A stretch of 64,000 nt of DNA from positions 49,780,335 to 49,844,334 of the forward strand of contig CM046003.1 in the NCBI GenBank assembly GCA_025175895.1, written 5' to 3'. The DNA is from Wurfbainia villosa (taxonomy: Eukaryota > Streptophyta > Magnoliopsida > Zingiberales > Zingiberaceae). The notes below the pieces were generated by a model, which saw only the letters and a list, made by a program, of their open reading frames with translations, had not been told where the DNA came from and did not search any database. Positions 48,979 through 58,975 of this stretch are shown piece after piece. The position numbers and the translations under genes were made by a program. The first letter of the stretch is position 1. Each line of letters opens with the position of its first letter.

Positions 48979-50276
48979 ATGGCCCATCTCGAAGGGTTGA
49001 GAACCATCCGACCTCCGTTTTACAATGGAGACAACTTCTGTTACTGGAAGGGTCGGATGAAATGTTTTCTAAAAACCTAAATCGAGATGTGGATTGTAAT
49101 CCAAACCGGGTTCACACTTTCTACTAATGAAGTTGGTGAATCGTTGGATTACGATCAATGGACGAATGCCATGAAAAGACAAGTGGAAGTCGATGCCAAG
49201 GCTACCCAAATTCTACAATATGGTTTGTCCAAAGAGGAGCTCAACCGCGTCGGCCCCTTCATCAGTGCGAAGGACCTATGGAACAAGCTCGTCGAGCTAC
49301 ACGAAGGAACCGACAACGCTAAGGTATGTAAATGCGATTTAATAAATTGTATAACCTTAAGATGTAGAAACACGAAACGGCTACCCAATTATACGCTCGC
49401 ATACAAGATATCATTAATAGCCTACACTCGATCGGACAGAAGGTCGAAAATCGGGATCTAATAAGGTATACTCTAAACGCATTCCCTAGTACTACCTTGT
49501 GGGCATCCATGGTCGATGTCTACAAGGTTTCTAAGGACCTTTCTAAAATTAGATTAGATAAACTATTCTCGGAATTTGAACTTCATGAACAAACTAACGC
49601 GGTCCGGGCCGAGAAAAGAGTTGCCTTGCTTGCAGGTCAAAGAAGAAAGGAGAAGAGCAAGCCACCTCCCGAGCAAGAAGAAGGATCTGAACCTGAGGAT
49701 GAACCCGAGTTTGAATCCGAAGAAGAGGTCACGATAGTTAACATAGTGCAAAGAATAATTTGACAAGAAAGGGGGCAATCAAAGAACAAAAAGAAAGGGC
49801 AATTCAAACCAAAGCAAAAGAGAGCAAGGAAAGCTTTTCATGCAACTTGGGACAACAAAGAAGAAGGTATCGGCGTAGCGTACATGGCAAGACCGAAAGA
49901 GTCCGAGTCAGAGTCTGAAGTCGAATCCAACTACAACTTCGATTCCGACCCCGAGGACTACTTCAAGAAGAGACTAAAAGTCGGGCCGAAAGAGAAAGTT
50001 AAGGTTAGTCATTCTTTAATTAGTACGCTTTATCATACAACTAAAATGCTAAGTAGGAAACTAACTAAGTCCGAGTCTAGGGTTGAATCCTTGCTTGAGG
50101 AGGTTGAAACCCTCAAGCAAGAGGCCACCCTAACCTCTTCGACTAGTCAAGTTAAAGAGGAGGACTCAACTCGAGTTGAAAAATTCGAAGGTGAGAACTC
50201 ACTCTTGAAAGGACAAGTCCAAGAGCTCGAGGCTCGATTGAACAAGTTCTCGACAGGATCCAAGAATCTTAACTAA
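48979..50276 (+). pseudogene. gag: gag of element B, broken
   Basis: The frame starts at ATG 48979 with MAHLEGLRTIRPPFYNGDNF. A TAA at about 49078 interrupts it. UBN2-type blocks follow (ISAKDLWNKLVELHEGTDNA, a frame change between about 49325 and 49440, then LWASMVDVYKVSKDLSK). An acidic Glu/Pro stretch, a TGA at 49761-49763, a Lys/Gln-rich basic block and a coiled coil (VESLLEEVETLKQEA, QVQELEARLNKFSTGSKNLN) complete it. No zinc knuckle is visible. Relative to element A this gag is more damaged. Confidence 0.75.
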
Positions 50277-51639
50277 CTTCTTGGAACCCAGAGAGTTGTG
50301 TACAATAGAGTCGAACTCGGGTTTAGCTCAAAAACTACGAATAGAACGTATATATGTCTATCATAAATCATAGTCATTAACAAGTCCAAGCTTAGGTCCC
50401 TAAAATTCTCTTAAACTCACATATAAGGACCAATAGGTATTGGATTCCCCAAGATCAAGACCACTTTCTGGATAGACCATATTGGTTCAATGGTCCAGGG
50501 GGAGCTAATACTAAAATAGTATACCCGATACCTTAGCATCATCAATCTTTTTGTTTTACCTTTTAGAATGGCTAGATAGGGCAAATAGTTAGTCAACTCT
50601 TGACAACATGGTATCAGGACGTGGTGAGATGATAGTACGTTAGGGAAATAAAGTCTCGTGTATTCAAGCTAGATAAGGCGTATCTAGCTTAGTGCACTTG
50701 ACCGAATGGAACTAGCTGAAGCTATCTCGCCATATCCTAAACTAGTTAGACCAGAAAGTAGTCTTAAGTGACTCAAGTTATCATTTTCCTGAACTTGGCT
50801 TTGTCTAAGGAAGTGGTCGTTGTTCCAATCAAAGAAAGCCCATGTGCCTCGCCACGACCTGGAAGCTAATTTCTCGAAAAGGTTACTTGACGAGCTTAGA
50901 GTTAAATCCGAATCTAACCCAAGATTGACTAACTTTAATTAAGTTTGAATCATCTCACATAACATATAAGGTGAACAAATCTGAGACACATAGAATGGGT
51001 GAGATGATTAAGGAATAATTATAAAATACATAACTTTTTCAAAAAGATATCTATTCTTTCAACTATTACACTTAACGAATAATTATAATTGGCCAATACT
51101 AAGTATACAACTCTCTAGGCCAAAGTTTAGCGCCCCCTAACTCTTGTATACCTTATATATTTGACTAAGATGGAGAGAAAACTAATCCTAAGGATTATAT
51201 CACAAAATCTTTAAAGTTTTCCTTGAAAATTCACTTATAAGTATTTTGGAAATTAAAAATATTTCAAAAACCTATTAAATTGTTGATGCAGAGGGATAAA
51301 ACCTCGAACCAATTTAACCAAGTTAGAGATGCATGCTTGGACTCAATTTCGTTTTTTTTATGCATGCTATACTATTATGTTTTTCAAACCCCTTATTTTT
51401 TATAAAAACCTCCGACCTTATTTTTTGATTTATGGAAAAAGGGGGAGAAGAGCGTAAGTTAAGGGGGAGTACCAAAAAAATTTAAATTTAAACAATTAAA
51501 GTATTTCTTTCAAAACTCACCTAAGGTTAAGGGGGAGTTCTTTAAAGTGAGTTTATCATTTACTTTACTTGTTTTATGTCTTATGCTTTAAATTTTCCTT
51601 AACTTTGCGTCGATTTGCCATAGATCAAAAAGGGGAGAT
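50277..51639 (+). other. non-coding tail of element B with purine motifs
   Basis: There is no domain. GGGGGAG motifs lie near 51443, 51461 and 51530, and the polypurine tract AAAAAGGGGAGAT directly precedes the 3' LTR. Confidence 0.65.
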
Positions 51640-52713
51640 TGTTGGTGCAGGGGCACCAGATAATCGAACCTATATTTTGATTATGGCAAAGACACAAAGT
51701 TAAATTTATATCGTTATCTCACAAGCTGAATGAAGTGTGCAGGAATGCTAAGCTAAAGCTGAAGGTCTGGCGACACTCGGAGATTCTCATGTTGAGAAAC
51801 CGTGGTGGTCAGGCGACACCAGGAGGACTTCGGAGGGAGCCGAAGAAATCAAGTGGAGACCGGAAGCAAAAGCTACAAAGGTAAAGCTTGAGGTAAGCTC
51901 GTGTGAGTAAGTATAAGTAAGGTCGAGTCCTCGGTACGGGGACGTCCTTAGGCGACGATCTGACTAAGACATCCCATGGAAGGTCTATATCAAGATCGGA
52001 CAGTTGGTTGCCATCAAAAATACTTATTTCAATGTCATTTTCGAGCTAACTCTTGATGCAGTTGAAAATCCTGGGCATCAGTTCAACCGGCCAGTTCAAC
52101 TACTGTTCAAATTCCATCTTCGAGGAAAGTCAAGATAAGCTCCACTTATCTTGGGGAGATGAGGCTCTTTGACCATGAGTTGGGACTGAACGTTAGGGGG
52201 CTTCTAAGGCTATAAAAGAAGGAGTGTTCTTCACCATTTTCATCATTCTAAGTGCTCTCAAGTGCTCCCGCAACGCTGTGACTCTCCGACAACTCTACGA
52301 CAATGAAGCGTTGCCGAAACACCGACGACACGAGCTCAACCTTTAACTCCTTAGTCGTCGGTAATATCTAAAGTTGTCAATTCAGTATACTTGTATTTAA
52401 TTTTATATTTCCGAGCTTTTATCATAATGAGGAGAGAGGGGTTTTATCTCTCTACCTCGAGTTTTCTCATATCCTTGTAATCATCAACTCCTACCTTCAA
52501 CGAGGAGGAGTGTTTTAGTGAATTGCCCTCCGTATGTGGTCTCGGATCACTAGGGCCTTGGATTAGCAGCCGAAGGCTATGAACCAAGTAAAAATAAACT
52601 TGTGTTCTTTTATTTTCCGCTGCATTACTCTTGTTTAATTAAATGAACGAAAAAAATGAGTTTTTACGTGCGCTATTCACCCCCCCCCCTCTAGCACTCA
52701 TTTCGATCCAACA
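51640..52713 (+). repeat. 3' LTR of element B
   Basis: It matches 47693-48769 with scattered substitutions and ends CCAACA directly before TSD GTATG. Confidence 0.9.
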
Positions 52714-53145
52714 GTATGTGCTTATGTCAGCGGGAGGTTCAACCCTATTAAATCTACCATAGATGCAAAGATTCATGCTGTCATGAAAACTATGGAATCT
52801 CTCAAGATTTATTATATGGATAAGAAGGAGTTGTTAATCCGCACAGACTGCCAAGCCATAATCAGCTTTTTCAACAAAACTCCAGACAACAAGCCATCAC
52901 GCATTCGATGGATGTCCTTTGTAGACTACATAACAGGGAGCGGACTCATTGTGACATTCGAACATATTGATGGATCCAACAACCAACTTGCTGATGCCCT
53001 CTCTCATTTAATCAATGTGTTAATATTTACAGGATGGCAGGAGCAGCAGCTGGAGACTCTTGGACATATAGCGGGAGCATCATTGGAGATAAGCAACCAA
53101 CCAGGCAGCAAAGCGATGACTCACTTTGCACTACTGATCAACTAA
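52714..53145 (+). pseudogene. viral RNase H, C-terminal part
   Basis: After the duplicated GTATG the sequence reads CAYVSGRFNPIKSTIDAKIHA (in a slightly shifted register), then a 120-codon frame from 52783 with IRTDCQAIISFFNK, SRIRWMSFVDYI and VTFEHIDGSNNQLADALSHL. This is the RNase H tail with the catalytic TDCQA and the final D of QLADALS. The frame reads through to a stop at about 53143-53145, past the usual RNase H end. Confidence 0.8.
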
Positions 53146-53340
53146 TTTCTGACCTCACTTCCCAATATTAGGAACAACTCGACCAACTATGCCGGGAGTT
53201 AGCCCAAGGAATTAGGCTGGATCGGGCCAACTCAATTGAGGCACATATGCGCCTCCTCCAAAAGGAAGTAGCCCAGCAAGCAATCCAAGCCTTACAACAA
53301 TACAAGGCTATCCATCACATCAAACTGGAAGAATACTGAA
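53034..53340 (+). pseudogene. downstream reading frame overlapping the end of the viral polyprotein
   Basis: In a different frame from RNase H, an ATG at 53034 opens MAGAAAGDSWTYSGS and continues through ISDLTSQ to TAG 53170-53172. It then goes on in the same frame for about 55 Gln/Glu/Leu-rich codons (RANSIEAHMRLLQKEVAQQA) to TGA 53338-53340. Apart from the single stop it has the look of a helical or coiled-coil protein. Short extra frames near the 3' end of ORF3 are known in some badnaviruses. I do not recognise this one. Confidence 0.45.
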
Positions 53341-53652
53341 GAGGTCCACTCAGCGAAATTGATATGGTGATTAGTTACCAGCAATCAAGCAACAGGACAA
53401 ATAGCTGGAAGATGCTCTAGCTTTAGTAGTGGACACCGCACAAAGGGTTAATAATTTCGCCTTTTGATGCCACTACTCTACCTTTAGTCAATTCTGCCTT
53501 CAACTTTTGGTGACTTTATGTAAATTATTGTACTATGGACTAAGCCTTGGGGAGTCATCCATATTAACTTTATGTCAAAAGGGGAATCTGATAGGAAGAT
53601 GATAAGATTGTGATGGGGCCCCTTATGTACCCGGTTCTTATCCTTTCATTCC

Positions 53653-53659
53653 TATAAAA
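53653..53659 (+). promoter_or_regulatory. viral TATA box
   Basis: TATAAAA in ATTCCTATAAAAACCCTC lies about 165 bp before the tRNA-primer site and 300 bp after the last viral frame. This is the expected place for the pregenomic RNA promoter of a badnavirus. Confidence 0.65.
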
Positions 53660-53820
53660 ACCCTCTAGCTTACTCTTGCAAGACATCAGTCGAACACTGA
53701 GGGCTTACTTGAGTTTTGTAAGTTTCCAAATCTAGCTTTTAATACAAGTCTGTATAATTCTCTAGTTCTTGTATACTTATCTTAGTATTGAAAGTTGTTT
53801 TTGTTGTTATCCACGCTTAT

Positions 53821-53832
53821 TAGTATCAGAGC
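53821..53832 (+). other. viral minus-strand primer binding site
   Basis: TAGTATCAGAGC, followed by TAGTTTAC, differs at one base from the initiator tRNA-Met complement TGGTATCAGAGC. In Caulimoviridae this site marks nucleotide 1 of the circular map, so the integrated copy is permuted and crosses the origin. Confidence 0.7.
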
Positions 53833-54190
53833 TAGTTTACAGCTGAGTAGTTATCTTTGTTCATGATATTCTATGGGGAGAAGTCTCTGTGCTTGAAATA
53901 TACCACAATTTATTAATTTTTCCCAAAGCTTTACTCTAAATAAGGGTTTAAGGGGTGGAGACTCGACATGCATCCTTCTTCCAGAACTCGGGAAGGCTAG
54001 TAAGTGCGTAAGACGGTAAGACCTAAAAACTCACTAAACTTTGGAATTAATACTACAGGGAGTTTTTGAGTAAAAGGATAATACTTCTTAAAAAGTGAAG
54101 GTGGACAGCCCGAGGATGGCAGGCATATAACATCTATAGGAGCTTTTTGTCGACGATGAAGCATCCCCTCCATTGCATGGGTAAACATGT
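53833..54190 (+). other. viral leader region, truncated
   Basis: Sequence downstream of the primer site has several short upstream frames and self-complementary stretches (for example ACTCGGGAAGG near 53985 against the GGTGGACAGCCCGAGG stretch near 54100), as in badnavirus leaders. ORF1 and ORF2 are not found. LINE-type sequence is recognised from about 54236, so the viral end lies near 54190-54235. Confidence 0.45.
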
Positions 54191-54235
54191 GGCTTTAGGG
54201 ACTTATAGGTTTGGAACCTTGCATTGATTGTTAAG

Positions 54236-54850
54236 GTATTGTAGCATATTTAGGAAATCAAAACATGCTATGGATCTGATGGATGCATCATACTTACTTT
54301 AGATAGGTGGATGTGTGGGAGTGCCAACCAAAGCATATAAACTCACCACTTATAAACAAGATCTTATATATCAAAGATACCATCTTAGCATCGACTGGTT
54401 CTATAGAGGTGGCAAGGTAGAGGTTGGTTTATGATTTCTTCAAAGGTGCTAGTGATAGAAAGCCATGGGTGAAGATAGTATGGAAGCAATACTTGCAGTT
54501 GACTTATGTCTTTATGCTATGGATGCTGCACACTGGAGGTTGCCTACTAGGGATAGGCAAGACTACTTAGAGGATAAGAGATGCACTTTCTATGGCTTAG
54601 ACGAGGAGACACAGAAGCATATATATCTTCTTCAAATGTTAACCAGTCAATCAACTATGGGAGTAGATCAAATGGTGGCTAGACATGAGGTAGGAGATGA
54701 GCATGTATAGAAGGATGTTGAGAGTCTTTAAACTTTATTATTGAGGGGTCAGTAGCTTGGTGAAGGCCCAACACCTTGCTGTGTCATTTATGATCCACTA
54801 TGTATGGCGGGTAAGAAATTGAAGCATGTTTGAGGGGAGTGAGTTTTGAT
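54236..54850 (+). pseudogene. LINE reverse-transcriptase C-terminal part (zf-RVT-like), right part of the LINE
   Basis: Blocks typical of the end of plant LINE ORF2 are readable across frames: a LINKILYIKDTILASTG stretch (about 54340-54400), FFKGASDRKPWVKIVWKQYL (about 54440-54500), then LPTRDRQDYLEDKRCTFYGL and DEETQKHIYLLQML in the 54465-54710 frame. AQHLAVSFMIHYVWRVRN follows near 54755-54810. The zinc-ligand positions of zf-RVT appear partly lost. The orientation matches the LINE left part, but the RT catalytic core between them is missing. Confidence 0.6.
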
Positions 54851-54854
54851 GTAA

Positions 54855-55520
54855 GAGTGTGTTTGGTTCAAGTTATAATATATTATTTTGGTAATGTGAT
54901 TATTAAGTAATCACATTACCAAGGTTATGGGGAATAAAATATTATCAAATATTATTTGGTAATACAATCAAAACTTGTTTATTTGGAGGTTTTAATTTTT
55001 AAAGCATCGCCTAATTTAATATTTTACTGTATTACCCTTTATACAAATTTAATTAGATATTCTTTTAAAAATTAAATGTACATTTTTATTACAATTTTAT
55101 CATTTTTTTTCAAAAATTATTAAAAAAATATTTTAATATTTTTTTAATTATAAAAATATCTAAATCATACCCTTGCAAAATAAAAAAATATCGTATGACG
55201 TTGAATTGTTATTGAATTATTGTATGATTTATGTACCTATGAGCCGATTGAAATTTCATAAATGGATAGGGGTATTTTTGTTCTAATAAGTAAAAAATCG
55301 AAGGTTAATATTGGAAATAAAATTCCTTAACCCCATAATAAATGGAAACCTCTTTTTTCTTAGGTTTTTCAAATCCGGGTTGCATGTTCTTATTTGCTAA
55401 CGTGTCAGGTATTCTTCATTACTTGGTCATCGTTCAAAACTTAAACCAAACAAGGATTTTATTGATAACCTTGAATGAATAACCAAAGTTATCCCCAATA
55501 ATCCCGAACCAAACAACCCC
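54855..55520. mobile_element. Tourist-like (PIF/Harbinger) MITE, 666 bp
   Basis: The ends GAGTGTGTTTGGTTC and GAACCAAACAACCCC are imperfect inverted repeats (about 12 of 15 positions). TAA lies on both sides (54852-54854 and 55521-55523), the TSD of this superfamily. The interior is AT-rich and non-coding. Confidence 0.6.
54890..54920. repeat. perfect 13-bp inverted repeat (hairpin) in the MITE
   Basis: GGTAATGTGATTA, a 5-nt loop and its exact complement could fold into a stable stem. Confidence 0.8.
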
Positions 55521-55599
55521 TAAAAGTAGTATTCAAAAAAATATAAGCACATATATACAAATCCCTAGACATCTACTTGGATATGATACTTTATTAGAC

Positions 55600-55604
55600 A
55601 TTAG
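55600..55604. repeat. TSD ATTAG, left copy
   Basis: It is matched by ATTAG at 62279-62283 and brackets element C. Confidence 0.9.
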
Positions 55605-57086
55605 TGTTGGGAATTGAATGCCCGCTAGAGGGGGGGTGAATAGCGTGTAACCGTACGTAGATGGAATTCTTTCGCGTTCGATCGTCTACAATCTTGTTAG
55701 CACAGCGGAATAGTAATAACAAATAAATATAACAAGACACACAATCACAACACGATCATATAACGTGGTTCGGAACCGTAACGGTTCCTACTCCACGGAT
55801 CGAGCTCTAACGAGCTCTAGCGACGCCAATGCAATCACTAATCAATAAACTCCTTCTCGACAACAAGTCGGAGGCGGAGAAACCTCGTACACAAGATTAC
55901 AACAATAATCTAAAGAAATACAAGCAAATACAAAGGAAATGTAAAGAACACTTTACAAAACTAGGGTTTGAGCGCTTTGCTTGTTGGTTGCTTGGATGAG
56001 GTTGAAGGGCCCTGAAATGCACCTGCAAATCGCCTTCAAATCGCCTCAAGAAAGCTCCCCAAGAATCGATGCCGCATCTCCACGAGCGACTTCCTTTTAT
56101 CTCGCGTCGGTGGATTTCGCGGGATCGACGCCATAAATCACCGGTCATTGCGCTAACCGATGGCGTGAGACAACGGCTCAATCCACGTTGGACAAATTCC
56201 AACGGACTCTCACCGATCGCCAACATTGGCGGATCGATAACGCCTCAGTCGACGCCGATCGGCTCACGGGCGTTCAGGCTCGCCACTCGGCCGCAATGAT
56301 CATTGCCATCCCTTGGCCGATCGGCTGCCGACTCGGCTGATCGTACTCCCATGAGCGGTCGGATCGCTAGAGCCCTTAAAGCTCTCAACCTCAAGAATGA
56401 GGTTTTAACCCAAGTATGGTGCCCCCATACTTGCTAGACCACCCTTAACCTAGACCTAAGCCTTCTAGCCACCTCCATCAGCCTCACGCCTCTCAGATCC
56501 CTCCAAGTCATCCATGACTTGTTCATCCATCGCGCTAGCTTCCAGGTGCTTCCATCGGCTATGTCATGCTAACGGTGTCTACACCGCCAAGGCACATTGG
56601 ACTTACGCCGCCAAGACTCCGCTTGGACTTTACGCCGCCAATATCAATCCCCTTGGACTTCTCAAATGCCAAGACTCAAGCTTGGACTTTCCATTTGCCA
56701 AGACCCATGCTTGGACTTCTCATTTGCCAAGACCCATGCTTGGACTTCTCATGCCAAGTACTCAAGACTTGGACTTTCCCAAATGCCAAGTGTCCCACTT
56801 GGACTTTCCATGCCAAGTACCCATGACTTGGACTTTCCCATAAACACATGGTCAACCCTAGTCAACCACCAAAGTCTCCCTCGAGTCAAACTCGAGTCTG
56901 GTCAATTATAACCTGGGTCGATTGTATAAACAATCTCCCCAACATATTAACCGACATTAATGTCAAACATCAATGTCAATCCTATGTCTAACATACTTTG
57001 TCAAACATACTTTGTCAAACATCAAAACATCACTCGAGTCAAACTCGAGTCCTGGTCAATCGTGACCTGGGCCGATTGCACCAACA
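55605..57086 (-). repeat. 3' LTR of element C
   Basis: On the minus strand it begins TGTTGGTGCAATCGGCCC and ends TTCCCAACA. It carries a tandem array of CTTGGACTT units at 56600-56835 and a TATA complement near 56095-56100. Confidence 0.9.
56600..56835 (-). repeat. CTTGGACTT hairpin-unit tandem array in LTR C
   Basis: About nine units of roughly 25-30 bp each contain CTTGGACTT...GCCAAG, so CTTGG and CCAAG can pair within a unit. The same array occurs in the other LTR (61785-62030). Degenerate units appear in the solo LTR at 45235-45345. Confidence 0.8.
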
Positions 57087-58975
57087 ATCTCCCCCTTTTT
57101 GATGTTTGACAAAAACCAAATAAAACCATGAGTTAGAACACTAACTCAAATCCCTTACCAATTATCCCAAATTGGTAAACACTCACCAAATGTTCTCCCC
57201 CAAACATTCAAGTGAAAATGTAAATCAAATGTTCTCCCCCTAACATTCTCCCCCTTTTTGACTAACATCAAAAAGGTTTTCTCTCCAAGGAGGTTAATGT
57301 CTCATGTCCCAATGAGATCTTACAATCTCCCCCTTGATCAAAAATACCTAGGATGCCTACCATCTTCCTAGTGATAAGTCTCATATCACTCAAGAGAGGC
57401 ACTCCTATCTCACTCTCCCAATTTCCAAATTGGGTATCAAACACCCATCAATTTTCAATTGATAACATTCTCCCCAAAAAAAACATCCATCATCCCAAGA
57501 TGGATACCTCCCCCTAAAGGCTTGCTCCCCCTTGACCATTGCACCAACAATGTCCTTGGAAAGCCCCTAAGCCAATAGGAACTCTAAACCATCAAAATTA
57601 AGGTTCTAAGTTCAACATAGAACTTTTACTCACCCTAAATTTGATACTTTGACCTAACACAACTCCTAATCCATATCCAATGGATTTTCACCCTTCATAA
57701 TGCTTCCCAAAGCATATCCTAGGGTTAGGAGTGGTTAGGAACCTTTACCATAGCTGAACACGGGCTAAACAAACCTTGTTAACCCGAAATCAGACTGGCG
57801 ATCGACTTGCGATAATGTCGATCACTCTCGATCATTGCCACCAAGTGGCGATCGGTAGTAAATTAATTTCAATTATCGAACGAAATTCAAAAATTCATAA
57901 ATAATTATACGTACATTGAAAAATCACGAAATTTGATACGTATAATACTTATGACCAAAACAATGGGTGAAAAATGTTTGAAAAATATTTTACCCATAAG
58001 ATAGTGAGTTTGATACAAAACTCAAAACCATTGAAATTTTCAATGTTTTAGCCCTATTTTGTATCAACTTCATCAATGGTGATTGCTATCAAAAGATAGA
58101 CTTCACCAAGGTTTTTCAAAATGTTTTTAAAATGTTTTCAAAACCTTATTTTGGATCATATTCCTTGGGCTCTATGTACATGACTTGTACACAAGCTTTC
58201 CCAATGATCCACCAATAAAATTAGATGAGTTTTGGTTCAACTAGATGCAAAAACTATGCACCTTGAACTCAACTCATATCCTAGCATCTCACATGTATCT
58301 AGGGTGTATAGATACACATACATGTCAATTGGATGTGAGATGTGAGTTTTGTTCTCCCTAAACTAGGGTTTCATGCATTTTTCTAAGGCAACTCTACTTG
58401 ATTCCCTTATAAATGGGACTCCAAGTCATGTCATAGTCCTTAAATCAATTTTAATCAAATTTTCTTAAATGCATGAATGATTATGGCATTAACGATGATA
58501 TAAATAAGCATATGCTCATAATCATGATGTCATGTCATAAAATAAGATCTAAAACCACATGACATTTACCTAAATCCTAAACATGAACATGACATATGGA
58601 ATGATTAAAAATAAGCATGATGTCATGGCATGTTATATGGCAAACATGACATATAAAATATATAGGTATAGTAATACCTAAATTTTAATATTAATTGCCA
58701 TTTCATATAATTAATTATATTTTGCCATATTTCTAGTTTTCTCCCAAGTGTGCCAAAAACCCAAAATGGCACACTAACCTCTAAACCTAAATTGTGCCAA
58801 TTTTGATCATTTTATCAAACTTCTCAAGTAATATTGGCACATCCTAAAAGCTTTTAGGATTAAGACTTAAATGTATTTCCAAGGCAACCATAACCTTGAA
58901 AATAACCTAAAATGCCACCTTTACCATGGTTAGGTTAACTACCCTTCCATTTAACGTTGGCACACCCTAACCCAT
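57087..58975 (-). other. non-coding tail of element C
   Basis: This 1.9-kb stretch lies between the gag stop and the 3' LTR. It has no pol domain. On the minus strand GGGGGAG-type motifs recur near 57196, 57234, 57246, 57330, 57510 and 57525, besides the terminal polypurine tract. Confidence 0.65.

Larger units (their letters stand above)
47693..52713 (+). mobile_element. Sirevirus-like Copia element B, gag-only, 5021 bp
   Basis: LTRs are 47693-48769 (1077 bp) and 51640-52713 (1074 bp), TGTTGG ... CCAACA, with exact TSD GTATG. The PBS TGGTATCAGAGC is at 48772-48783. A broken gag frame spans 48979-50276. No pol is present in the remaining interior. GGGGAG motifs precede the 3' LTR. Layout is the same as elements A and C. 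Confidence 0.85.
32496..54190 (+). mobile_element. endogenous badnavirus-like pararetrovirus (Caulimoviridae), fragmented
   Basis: Viral segments at 32496-32564, 37940-40586, 43885-43992, 45403-47692 and 52714-about 54190 are collinear and add up to about 6.6 kb once later insertions are discounted. The order is movement protein, dUTPase-like domain, coat protein, zinc finger, Cys-rich region, protease, reverse transcriptase, RNase H, downstream frame, promoter, PBS and leader. ORF1, ORF2 and the start of the polyprotein are absent. Many stops and frameshifts make it non-functional. LINE sequence flanks it on both sides. The outer borders are estimates from where similarity changes. Confidence 0.8.

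Noticed and set aside
52676..52690. G/C homopolymer as a regulatory signal
   Set aside because: The C run at the LTR end differs in length between copies and is best read as a slippage-prone tract.
56514..56911. overlapping plus-strand frames full of LGLS/WTF repeats, also at 61704-62103
   Set aside because: They are translations of the CTTGGACTT tandem array in LTR C, open in several phases because of the repeat and not because of coding.
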